A stretch of 6,089 nt of DNA, from contig CADCOU010000312.1 in assembly GCA_902803155.1 (NCBI GenBank), positions 1 to 6,089 on the forward strand, written 5' to 3'. A program made the translations under genes and the position numbers. The notes under the pieces are model-generated. The model did no database searches. It had not been told where the DNA came from and saw only the letters and a list, made by a program, of their open reading frames with translations. Source of the stretch: an uncultured Lachnospiraceae bacterium. GTDB lineage: Bacteria; Bacillota; Clostridia; Lachnospirales; Lachnospiraceae. Below, one piece after another: positions 1-6,089 of the stretch (the first letter of the stretch is position 1; each line of letters opens with the position of its first letter).

Positions 1-1396
1 ACGGAAAAAGTCAAAAGGTATAGCCAGTATCCTGGTCGGGTTCGGTATCCTGTTCATGGGCATGTCTGCCATGGAAGCGGCACTGGCGCCGCTGAAAGAA
101 TCCGAGCAGTTTCTGGGACTGTTTACCATGTTTACCCATCCCGCCCTCGCAGTGCTGATCGGAATCTTCATGACCACGATCCTGCAGTCCAGTTCTGCTT
201 CCGTAGGTCTGCTGCAGGCACTCGCGTCGACCGGGGCTGTGACATTCAGCATGGCAGCGCCGCTTATCATCGGCATGAATATCGGTAAGACGGTACCTGT
301 CGCGATCGCTTCGATCGGGACTGATAAGAATGCGAAGCGGCTGGTCCTGGTCGATTTCCTGATGAACCTGATCAACGGGCTGCTGTTCTTCATACTCATA
401 TACGGATATCAGAAACTGTTCGGCTTCGGGTTCTGGTCTGCCATTATGACCAGAGATACCGTCGCAAACTTCCACTCACTGTTTAACGTGGTCATGAGTC
501 TTCTGCTGTTTCCGTTTACCGGACTTCTTGCGAAGGCTTCAGAGAGGCTGATTCCCACAGACGAAGAGAGGGATAAATCCACCACGCTCAGTCTGCTGGA
601 TCCGCTCTTTGTCACAACGCCTGCGCTTGCACTGGATCAGTGTAAGAAGGTCGTTGATGAGATGGGCGTTGCCGCCATGGAGAACCTCCAGACCGCGCTG
701 AAGCTGGCGGTTGACTGGGACGAGAAGGTCTTTGACCAGATGCAGCTCAATGAGCGTTTCCTGGACAAAGCGGAGACGCAGATCGGCGATTACCTGATCC
801 GGATCAATGCCCAGTCCATAAGCAAGATGGATAACCGCAGATCCAATGAACTGCTCCATTGCGTCGGGGACTTCGAACGGATCGGTGACATGTGCATCAA
901 GATCGCGGAGGTTGGCGCTTATGACAGTGAAGCAGGCATCGTTTTCACCAATGTCGGCAAGCGGGAACTGAGTGCGATCGGTTCTGCTACGACACGGATC
1001 CTGGAGATGGCAGTAAGTGCATTTACCAAGACTTCGGAACCGGATGCCGCAAGGGTGCAGCCGCTGGAGGAAGTAATCGACGGGCTGAAGGAACTTCTGA
1101 AGAATCACCATATCGACCGTCTGCAGGACGGAACCTGCGGGGTTTCTGCGGGGATCTCCTTCCTGGAGATCGTCAACGCCATGGAGAATATCGCAGATCA
1201 CTGTTCCAGTATCAGCATCTATGTGATGCAGAGAATCACAGGTTACTACTTCACGGACAAGCATTCTTCGGATGCGCACGTAAGACCCGGACAGGAGGAA
1301 GAGTACAAGGCTCTGTACGCGTATTACAAGCAGCAGTACTATGATCCGGTGGATACGACGAGGCGGGTAGACCGCTTATCGGACCCGGTGCAGTGA
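1..1396 (+). CDS. Na+/phosphate cotransporter family protein with C-terminal PhoU-like domain (5' partial)
   Basis: The frame is already open at base 2 and runs to a TGA at 1394-1396, giving 464 visible residues; the true start is upstream of the window. The protein is an inner-membrane carrier of the NptA/YjbB type, which moves phosphate with Na+. The visible membrane part is the second Na_Pi_cotrans repeat: a hydrophobic segment at the window edge, QSSSA at 185-199, GMNIGKT at 272-292 and NFHSLFN near 467-487, with about five hydrophobic stretches ending near base 540. The first repeat should lie upstream. From about base 600 the protein is soluble and helical, with two PhoU-type signatures, ERIGD (875-889) and ENIADHC (1184-1204), the family's metal-binding motifs. 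The second repeat reads NIGKT where NIGT(T/C) is more usual. Family assignment is secure; the transported ion is inferred. A strong terminator follows, so it is not cotranscribed with comM. Confidence 0.93.
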   Translation, partial: RKKSKGIASILVGFGILFMGMSAMEAALAPLKESEQFLGLFTMFTHPALAVLIGIFMTTILQSSSASVGLLQALASTGAVTFSMAAPLIIGMNIGKTVPVAIASIGTDKNAKRLVLVDFLMNLINGLLFFILIYGYQKLFGFGFWSAIMTRDTVANFHSLFNVVMSLLLFPFTGLLAKASERLIPTDEERDKSTTLSLLDPLFVTTPALALDQCKKVVDEMGVAAMENLQTALKLAVDWDEKVFDQMQLNERFLDKAETQIGDYLIRINAQSISKMDNRRSNELLHCVGDFERIGDMCIKIAEVGAYDSEAGIVFTNVGKRELSAIGSATTRILEMAVSAFTKTSEPDAARVQPLEEVIDGLKELLKNHHIDRLQDGTCGVSAGISFLEIVNAMENIADHCSSISIYVMQRITGYYFTDKHSSDAHVRPGQEEEYKALYAYYKQQYYDPVDTTRRVDRLSDPVQ

Positions 1397-1473
1397 GCCG
1401 TTTATATGTTTGTATGGTTCCGGCAGAAGACCGCGGCGCAGAAGTAAAGCTACATGGAAATATAGAATCAGGG

Positions 1474-1516
1474 ATCGGCAGACCGGTTTGTGCAGAACCG
1501 GTACTGCCGGTTTTTT
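1474..1516 (+). terminator. Rho-independent terminator after the Na/Pi cotransporter gene
   Basis: Bases 1474-1488 pair with 1496-1511, giving a stem of about 15 bp with one bulged A at 1503, one G-U pair and a 7-nt loop (1489-1495). It runs directly into six T (1511-1516). A shorter alternative hairpin, AACCGG (1496-1501) with CCGGTT (1507-1512), also ends at the T-run; the long form looks stronger. It sits about 80 nt past the stop codon and separates this gene from the comM promoter that starts five bases later. The stretch 1397-1473 between stop codon and stem holds nothing else I can support. Confidence 0.88.
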
Positions 1517-1520
1517 GATA

Positions 1521-1549
1521 TTGACATTTGTTTTATAAGGCGGTATCCT
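1521..1549 (+). promoter_or_regulatory. Predicted sigma-A-type promoter for comM-dprA
   Basis: A perfect -35 box TTGACA (1521-1526) is followed after exactly 17 bp by TATCCT (1544-1549), a 4-of-6 match to TATAAT. It lies immediately downstream of the terminator and upstream of comM, with no competing gene between. Transcription would start near 1556, leaving a leader of about 187 nt before the comM start codon. The perfect -35 box, ideal spacing and position support it; the -10 box is imperfect. Confidence 0.6.
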
Positions 1550-1563
1550 TGCATCACAAAAAC

Positions 1564-1636
1564 GCATCTTATGCAATTCAAAATACGCCACATAAAATAT
1601 ATGTGATCTTTTCTTTGATCAAAGCCGGGATCCCGG
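1564..1636. repeat. Cluster of four short dyad elements in the comM leader
   Basis: Four inverted repeats follow each other: GCAT-CTT-ATGC (1564-1574); CACATA-AAATA-TATGTG (1589-1605); the perfect 12-bp palindrome CTTTGATCAAAG (1613-1624); and, abutting it without a gap, the perfect 12-bp palindrome CCGGGATCCCGG (1625-1636). The last two are both centred on GATC with centres 12 bp apart. As RNA each would give only a 4-bp stem with a GATC loop, so dimeric protein binding to DNA is a more natural reading than an attenuator. No known operator consensus is matched with confidence. The rest of the leader (1637-1726) shows no clear structure and no gene. Confidence 0.55.
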
Positions 1637-1726
1637 TAACTGATCCACGCATTCTGTTTCTGAATTCTTTGTATACCTGCACGGTTTCATACTGTTCTTA
1701 TGCGGACGCGAACTTAAGCAGACGGG

Positions 1727-1735
1727 AAGGAGGTG
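1727..1735 (+). promoter_or_regulatory. Ribosome binding site fixing the comM start
   Basis: AAGGAGGTG at 1727-1735 is a near-perfect Shine-Dalgarno sequence. Its AGGAGG core ends nine bases before the ATG at 1743, which makes that ATG the start and excludes longer readings of the frame. Confidence 0.85.
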
Positions 1736-1742
1736 CTGCGTT

Positions 1743-3353
1743 ATGTACTGCAGTGTTATTTCTGCAGCAATCGATGGTATATCAAGCCGTATGGTTACTG
1801 TGGAAACGGATGTAACAGACGGACTGCCTGCCTTCTCCATGGTGGGGTTTCTTGCATCTGAGACCAGAGAAGCTTCAGAGCGCGTGCGCTCTGCTCTGAG
1901 GAACAGCGGAGTCCATCTCTCCCCGGAACATGTCACGGTGAATCTTGCCCCTGCTTCGCTTCATAAGGAAGGTGCGCTGTTCGATCTGGCGATCGCGGTT
2001 TCTCTGATGGGAGCCTACGGATTCTTTTCCGCGAAAGCGCTGGAGGGGATCCTGTTTCTGGGAGAACTGAGCCTGAGCGGAGAGATCTGTCCTGTACGCG
2101 GTGTTCTGGAGATCGTATCCCATGCGGACAGTTATGGCTGCGATATAGTCATTCTCCCGCGGAGGAATCTTCTGGAAGGCTGTGTCATTGAGAACGTGGC
2201 GGTACTCGGTGCGGATGATCTGAACCAGGTGATCCATTTTCTGATGGAACGGGGAGGAGGGGAAATCAGCCTGTCAGAAGACTCATCCTACGAAGCACCG
2301 CTCCTTCCGCCGCGTCCCATGGAAACTGCCCATGTGGATCTGAAGCGGCTCCGCAGGGAACAGACAGAGAAACTGGGCGTTGATTTCAGCCAGGTAAAGG
2401 GGCAGGAGCTCCTGCGCAGGGCGGCAGAGATCGCGGTCAGCGGCTTTCACAATCTGCTTATGATCGGGCCGCCCGGCGCCGGCAAGACCATGACGGCAAT
2501 GCGCATCCCGACGATCCTCCCGGAGACGACAACAGAGGAGGCGCTCCAGATCACGAAGATCCACTCCATAGCCGGAAAACTTCCGGAAGATACCGGGCTC
2601 CTGATGACAAGACCTTTCCGTGCTCCGCATCACACGGTTACAGCCCCGGCTCTCTGTGGTGGCGGAGCTCCGCCGAAACCCGGCGAAGTCAGTCTTGCCC
2701 ACAGGGGAGTCCTGTATCTTGACGAACTTTCGGAATATGACAAAGGTATCCTGGATATGCTCCGGCAGCCGCTGGAGGACGGCGAGATCCGCATCTCCAG
2801 AGTGAGCGGGACATTTTCATTTCCGGCGAAATTCATGCTGGTTGCATCAATGAACCCCTGTTCCTGCGGCTACTATCCGGACAGGACAGTCTGTACCTGT
2901 ACGAACGCGCAGGTCCGGAGATATCTCTCTCGGATCAGTATGCCTTTTCTGGACAGGATCGATATGTGCGTGGAAGCGCACAGAGTTCGCTATGAGGAAC
3001 TGACGGAGGACAGATCGGGGGAATCATCCGAACGTATCCGGAAGCGGGTAACGGACGCCGCCGGCATACAGATGGAGCGGTATCGCGGGACAGCGTACCG
3101 GTTCAACGGGGATCTAGGGCCGGAAGGAATACACAGGTACTGCAGACTGGGCAAAGCAGAGGCACAGATGATGAAGGAAGTCTATGAAGTGATGGGACTT
3201 ACGGCCCGTTCCTATAACCGGGTCCTGAAGGTCGCGCGGACGATCGCAGACCTGGACGGAGCAGAGGCGATACAGACAGAGCATCTTGCCGAGGCAGTTT
3301 CGTATCGGGCAGTGGATCGTTCGTACTGGGACAGTGTGCTGAAGACAGCCTGA
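1743..3353 (+). CDS. comM: ComM/YifB family Mg-chelatase-like AAA+ ATPase
   Basis: The 536-residue length is close to the usual size of about 500-520 for this family, and all domains are present. Residues 1-165 form the N-terminal ChlI-type domain (Lon-protease-like fold). The AAA+ core follows, with Walker A GPPGAGKT at 242-249 and Walker B VLYLDE at 323-328. A cysteine cluster, CSC at 373-375 and CTC at 384-386, is typical of the family and may bind zinc. RYLSRISMPFLDRID lies at about 393-407. The C-terminal Mg_chelatase_C domain ends with the conserved SYNRVLKVARTIADL (490-504). In Gram-negative bacteria ComM is a hexameric helicase that drives branch migration during natural transformation; in Bacillota the role of the homologue (YifB) is less settled. 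The start at 1743 is fixed by AAGGAGGTG. dprA follows after 43 nt with no terminator, so the two are probably cotranscribed, and the partner supports a role with incoming single-stranded DNA. Confidence 0.95.
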   Translation: MYCSVISAAIDGISSRMVTVETDVTDGLPAFSMVGFLASETREASERVRSALRNSGVHLSPEHVTVNLAPASLHKEGALFDLAIAVSLMGAYGFFSAKALEGILFLGELSLSGEICPVRGVLEIVSHADSYGCDIVILPRRNLLEGCVIENVAVLGADDLNQVIHFLMERGGGEISLSEDSSYEAPLLPPRPMETAHVDLKRLRREQTEKLGVDFSQVKGQELLRRAAEIAVSGFHNLLMIGPPGAGKTMTAMRIPTILPETTTEEALQITKIHSIAGKLPEDTGLLMTRPFRAPHHTVTAPALCGGGAPPKPGEVSLAHRGVLYLDELSEYDKGILDMLRQPLEDGEIRISRVSGTFSFPAKFMLVASMNPCSCGYYPDRTVCTCTNAQVRRYLSRISMPFLDRIDMCVEAHRVRYEELTEDRSGESSERIRKRVTDAAGIQMERYRGTAYRFNGDLGPEGIHRYCRLGKAEAQMMKEVYEVMGLTARSYNRVLKVARTIADLDGAEAIQTEHLAEAVSYRAVDRSYWDSVLKTA

Positions 3354-3396
3354 TAAGATAAGATCTGTTGAGGAATGGAAGAGAGGAATCAGGAAA

Positions 3397-4566
3397 ATGA
3401 ATCATGAGCAGAACAAAACAGCGGACATGGAGAGATACTGGATGTGGCTGTGCAGCTGTCCGGGCCTGTATCACAATACGATACGCGCGCTGACGGATTA
3501 TTTCGGTTCCCCGAAGGCAGTGTATGAAGCTGATACAAGGCAGCTTCTTGCGTGGAAAAGACTCGGAAACGAGGAGCTGACGGCCTGGGTAAATGAACTG
3601 ACTGAATATAAGGATACGACAGGAACTGCGGATGCGGAGGCGCTGCTTGAGCGAAGGGATCTGAAGTTTGTAAGCAGAGAGTCCGGGGAGTTCCCGGAAA
3701 AACTGCGCTATCTTATAGACTGTCCATTCGGGCTGTTTTACAGGGGGCATCTGCCGGATCCTTCTGTCCCTGCAGTTTCTGTCGTCGGTGCCAGGAAATG
3801 CAGCAGCTACGGCGAGCAGATGGCCGAACTGATCGGAAGAGCTCTCACAAGGGAGGGATACCAGGTGATCAGCGGCATGGCGGCAGGAATCGATTCCATC
3901 GCGCAGAAAGCGTGCGTGGAGAAAGACGGCGCAAGCTATGCAGTTCTGGGGTGCGGAGCGGATAACTGTTATCCGCCGGAAGCCAGAAATCTGTACAGGA
4001 TACTTCCGGAAAAGGGCGGGATCATTTCGGAGCTGCCGCCTGGCACGGCTCCGCTCCGTCCCCATTTCCCTCAGAGAAACCGTCTGATATCCGGATTGTC
4101 TGATGCTGTGGTCGTCGTAGAAGCACGTGAGAAGAGCGGCTCTCTGATCACTGCTGATATTGCCCTGGATCAGGGCAAGGAAGTTTACGCCGTACCCGGA
4201 AGGTTCAATGACCTGCTCAGTTACGGATGCAACCGGCTGATCGAACAGGGAGCAGGGATCGTTCTGTCCGAGGACAGCCTGCTGAAAAACCTGGCGGTCA
4301 CACTGAATCTGCAGAGGATACTTCCGGAAGATACGGAAACGGCTGTGTCTGCAGAAGAACGGCAGAACCGGATCCTCAACATGCTCGGGGAGGAAGAACG
4401 GATCGTATACAGGGAACTGAGCACGGATGCGAGGAGTGTGGATGAACTTGCTTCTTCCTGCGGACTGACGCTCCTCAAGACGATGAACGCCCTGCTTGGT
4501 CTGCAGCTGAAACATTATGCAGAGGAAGTATCCAAAAACAGGTATTCCTTAAAACTCGCATCCTGA
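3397..4566 (+). CDS. dprA: DNA-processing protein DprA (Smf), RecA loader
   Basis: The 389-residue cytoplasmic protein has the full DprA layout. An N-terminal helical SAM/HhH-like region covers about residues 11-65. The DprA Rossmann-like fold begins at VSVVGARKCSSYG (127-139), continues through SGMAAGID (159-166) and YAVLGCGAD (181-189), and includes the signature FPQRNRLISGLSD (224-236) and SGSLITADIALDQGKEVYAVPG (247-268). A C-terminal winged-helix domain (DprA_WH) covers about 330-385. DprA binds incoming single-stranded DNA and loads RecA on it; it is also found in many species not known to be transformable. The ATG at 3397 is preceded by GAGAGG ten bases upstream. An internal ATG at 3427 lacks a comparable site, so I keep the longer start. 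It lies 43 nt after comM, a common partnership in Bacillota, and no separate promoter is visible. No key motif is missing. Confidence 0.96.
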   Translation: MNHEQNKTADMERYWMWLCSCPGLYHNTIRALTDYFGSPKAVYEADTRQLLAWKRLGNEELTAWVNELTEYKDTTGTADAEALLERRDLKFVSRESGEFPEKLRYLIDCPFGLFYRGHLPDPSVPAVSVVGARKCSSYGEQMAELIGRALTREGYQVISGMAAGIDSIAQKACVEKDGASYAVLGCGADNCYPPEARNLYRILPEKGGIISELPPGTAPLRPHFPQRNRLISGLSDAVVVVEAREKSGSLITADIALDQGKEVYAVPGRFNDLLSYGCNRLIEQGAGIVLSEDSLLKNLAVTLNLQRILPEDTETAVSAEERQNRILNMLGEEERIVYRELSTDARSVDELASSCGLTLLKTMNALLGLQLKHYAEEVSKNRYSLKLAS

Positions 4567-4570
4567 AACT

Positions 4571-4608
4571 GTCTGTGCAATTCAGTGTTTTCTTTAAACT
4601 GCACAGAC
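4571..4608. repeat. 9-bp perfect inverted repeat just after dprA (possible 3'-end hairpin)
   Basis: GTCTGTGCA (4571-4579) is exactly complementary to TGCACAGAC (4600-4608), with a 20-nt spacer in which GTTT (4587-4590) can pair with AAAC (4596-4599). It begins four bases after the dprA stop codon. No T-run follows on either strand (TAAAG on plus, AGTTTC on minus), so it is not a canonical Rho-independent terminator. It may stabilise the mRNA 3' end or act with Rho. Confidence 0.6.
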
Positions 4609-4618
4609 TAAAGAAGGG

Positions 4619-4646
4619 TTGCATCAGGTTTCCTGTCTGCTATAGT
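4619..4646 (+). promoter_or_regulatory. Predicted extended -10 promoter of the dehydrogenase gene
   Basis: TATAGT at 4641-4646 is preceded by TGC (4638-4640), which together make an extended -10 element. A weak -35, TTGCAT (4619-4624), lies 16 bp upstream of the -10 box. Transcription would start near 4653, leaving a short leader to the ATG at 4690. The match is good at the -10 and poor at the -35, as is normal for extended -10 promoters. It indicates that this gene is transcribed separately from dprA. Confidence 0.55.
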
Positions 4647-4689
4647 AGACTCAGAGATAAAGCACATATTTACCGGAAAAGGGGCGGAT

Positions 4690-5873
4690 ATGGAGAATAT
4701 CAGATCATTTGGTGTCCTCAGGGATATAAAGAACGGGGAATACAGGGTCGTGCTGACACCTGCTGAGGTCAGAGTGCTCGCTGAAGACGGCGTAAAGGTA
4801 TATGTAGCTTCAGACGCAGGATATAAAGCCGGATTTGATAATGAAGACTACTCAGCAGCGGGTGCTGAGATTGCAGCCTCCAACGAAGCGAAGAAATCTG
4901 GAAGACCTGTGATTTTGTGGCAAAGGTAAAGGAAATCGAGCCGTCAGAATATGATCTCATAAGAGAGGGGCAGGTTATTTTCTGCTGTATCCATCCGGCA
5001 GCCCATCCGGAGGAGGTAGACGTACTGCTGGACAGGAAGGTAATCGCGATAACGGCGGAGGATTCCCATCGACACGGCTCTCCAAACTGTGAGGCAGCCG
5101 GCAAAGCCGGAGCATTTATGGGGCTCTGGGCGATGATGAGCAATCATGGTGGTTCGGGCAAATTTGCAAATGGTGTAGGCCCGTCGGATCCGGTCCGTGC
5201 GGTTGTCTGCGGAGCCGGTACTGTCGGACGTGCGGCTGTGGATACACTTTACAGGCTTGGCGCACAGGTCACGGTCACTGATGTGTATCAGCCGGCACTC
5301 GAAGCTGTGAAAAACAAATATCCGGATATCCGGACAATGGAGGCCGGCCGTATTGCCCTCGGGACTCTCATGCCGGAGACAGACCTTCTTCTCAACTGCG
5401 TGAGGTGGCCGAAGGATGCGGCAGAATACATGATCACGAGAGAAATGGTAGCATCTATGAGAAGAGGATCCGTCATATGCGATATCAGCAATGACTATGG
5501 ATGCATAGAGACATTCCATGAGACGACCCATGACGATCCGATATATGAGGAAGAGGGTGTGATCCATTACTGCGTCAACAATATCCCCGGCGCGATTGCC
5601 GGATCCACCTCGGTAGCGTATTCTCAGGCCCTGCTCCCGCATTTTCGCTCGATAATACGTGACGGTCTGGCCGAGGCATGTGTAAAGGACGGTTATCTGA
5701 GGCGCAGCCTGACATGCTATAAGGGGTACCTGACTCACGAGGAGACGAGCGGAATACAGGGCAGACCCTGGGTCAGGCCGGAGATTATTCTGGGAATAGC
5801 AGAGAGAGAACTCGATCCGGCGCCTCCTGCAACACTGACAAAATCAGACACATATTATCCGGAATTCTCATGA
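4690..5873 (+). pseudogene. Frameshifted alanine dehydrogenase/PNT-family NAD-dependent oxidoreductase
   Basis: Two overlapping frames carry one protein. The first runs from ATG 4690 (AAAAGGGG ribosome site at 4677-4684) and matches the AlaDh/PNT N-terminal domain through GAEIAASNEA (about 4861-4890). The match then moves to the frame that reads EEIWKTCDFVAKVKE from 4890 and ends at TGA 5871-5873. Restoring one base near 4888-4896 gives 394 residues. All residues known to matter in alanine dehydrogenase are then present: R19, K81, H102, D269 and N298, plus a Rossmann GAGTVG (175-180) with D198 after the second strand, which suggests NAD. The family hallmark DDPIYEEEGVIHYCVNNIPG (about 282-301) is intact. 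Alanine dehydrogenase interconverts L-alanine and pyruvate plus ammonia. The C-terminus runs about 35-45 residues past the usual end of roughly 371, and the middle is divergent, so another substrate is possible. No good ribosome site precedes the GTG at 4917. Confidence 0.85.
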
Positions 5874-5924
5874 CCTATAGTACGGCATAAAAAGTCAGAC
5901 AGAAGAATGCCGGTGAACAAAATG

Positions 5925-5955
5925 AAGAGCTTCCCGGGAAACCGGGAGGCTCTTT
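5925..5955. terminator. Strong GAAA-loop hairpin in the convergent intergenic region
   Basis: Bases 5925-5937 pair with 5942-5954 in an unbroken 13-bp stem (one T-G wobble) closed by a GAAA tetraloop. On the plus strand the right arm ends in TCTTT, a weak T-run. On the minus strand the stem is followed within two bases by TTTTG. It lies about 50 nt after the dehydrogenase stop codon and most likely ends that transcript, possibly in both directions. Bases 5874-5924 upstream hold no gene; only a weak 6-bp dyad, CGGCAT (5883-5888) with ATGCCG (5907-5912), is seen. Confidence 0.72.
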
Positions 5956-5960
5956 GCACG

Positions 5961-5988
5961 AAAAAGCGGAGAGTTCAACTCTCCGCTT
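5961..5988 (-). terminator. Rho-independent terminator of the leftward gene at the right edge
   Basis: Bases 5964-5974 and 5978-5988 form a perfect 11-bp stem (AAGCGGAGAGT with its complement) around a 3-nt loop. Read on the minus strand the stem runs into five T (complement of 5961-5965). It lies 16 nt beyond the stop codon of the leftward coding end at 6005, which fits it as that gene's terminator. Confidence 0.82.
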
Positions 5989-6004
5989 AAGTGTTTATCC
6001 GCTA

Positions 6005-6089
6005 TTATTCTCCGATCTTCAGGAACCTGCCGGTTTCATTGTTTCCAAAGGTATCATCCTGCCAGATGACGGCGATATTCTGAGCATCC
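6005..6089 (-). CDS. C-terminal end of an unidentified leftward protein (5' partial)
   Basis: On the minus strand the frame is open from the window edge (first full codon at 6088) for 27 codons to TAA at 6005-6007, directly followed by a second stop, TAG, at 6002-6004. The visible residues begin DAQNIAVIWQDD and end GRFLKIGE. They are polar and contain no membrane segment or motif I can name, so I assign no function. The case for a real gene is the tandem stop and the minus-strand terminator 16 nt later. The rest of the gene lies beyond the window. Confidence 0.65.
   Translation of the reverse strand, partial: DAQNIAVIWQDDTFGNNETGRFLKIGE

Noticed and set aside
1406..1447. Small 13-codon frame (MFVWFRQKTAAQK) after the cotransporter
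   Set aside because: It has no ribosome site, is very short, and lies just before a terminator; nothing supports translation.
1613..1624. CTTTGATCAAAG as an FNR/CRP-type site
   Set aside because: Those sites need TTGAT and ATCAA half-sites separated by four bases; here the halves overlap on a shared GATC, so the spacing is wrong.
1528..1815. Frame of 95 codons overlapping the comM start
   Set aside because: It covers the leader and the first codons of comM in another frame, has no ribosome site, and its composition is not protein-like.
3199..4515. Long minus-strand frame (438 codons) opposite dprA
   Set aside because: It is the antisense shadow of two clear genes, rich in Arg, Ser, His and Cys with no recognisable domain. 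Other long minus-strand frames opposite the cotransporter, comM and the dehydrogenase were rejected for the same reason.
4888..4899. Programmed -1 ribosomal frameshift joining the two halves of the dehydrogenase gene
   Set aside because: The direction would fit, but GCG AAG AAA TCT does not form a good X XXY YYZ slippery heptamer. I see no clear stimulating stem or upstream Shine-Dalgarno-like element, and members of this family are normally encoded in one frame.
4917..5873. An independent gene starting at GTG 4917
   Set aside because: No ribosome site precedes it, the start falls inside the conserved DFVAKVKE strand, and the product would lack the N-terminal half of the substrate domain. 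It is the 3' part of the broken gene.
5876..5881. TATAGT after the dehydrogenase stop codon as a -10 box
   Set aside because: No -35 box lies at a suitable distance and no rightward gene follows; the next gene is on the other strand.

Overview
The window looks like a chromosomal segment from a Gram-positive anaerobe of the Bacillota, most likely a Clostridia/Lachnospiraceae-type organism. The grounds are strong AGGAGG-type ribosome binding sites, sigma-A-like promoters, moderate GC content with clostridial-looking codon use, and the comM(yifB)-dprA pair. Genus and species cannot be told from this sequence alone. I see no insertion sequence, phage gene, CRISPR array, tRNA or rRNA.

Left part (1-1396): the 3' portion of a Na+/phosphate cotransporter-family gene with a fused C-terminal PhoU-like domain. 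Its 5' end lies outside the window, and it is closed by a strong intrinsic terminator at 1474-1516. Middle part: a promoter at 1521-1549 leads into a leader of about 190 nt. This leader carries a dense cluster of short dyads, including two perfect 12-bp palindromes that abut each other. It is followed by comM (Mg-chelatase-like AAA+ ATPase, 1743-3353) and, 43 nt later, dprA (3397-4566). The two are probably one operon acting on incoming single-stranded DNA: DprA loads RecA, and ComM (known from Gram-negative work) extends branch migration. A 9-bp inverted repeat sits just after the dprA stop codon.

Right part: an extended -10 promoter (4638-4646) precedes an alanine dehydrogenase/transhydrogenase-family gene (4690-5873). 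Its reading frame is broken by one apparent missing base near 4888-4896. Both halves remain highly recognisable and together keep all the classical active-site residues, so this is either a very recent pseudogene or a sequencing/assembly error. The gene faces a leftward gene whose last 27 codons enter at the right edge (6005-6089). Two hairpins between them (5925-5954 and 5964-5988) form the convergent terminator region.

No wholly new multi-gene system is visible. The points most worth a second look are the tandem palindromes in the comM leader and the single-base frame break in the dehydrogenase.
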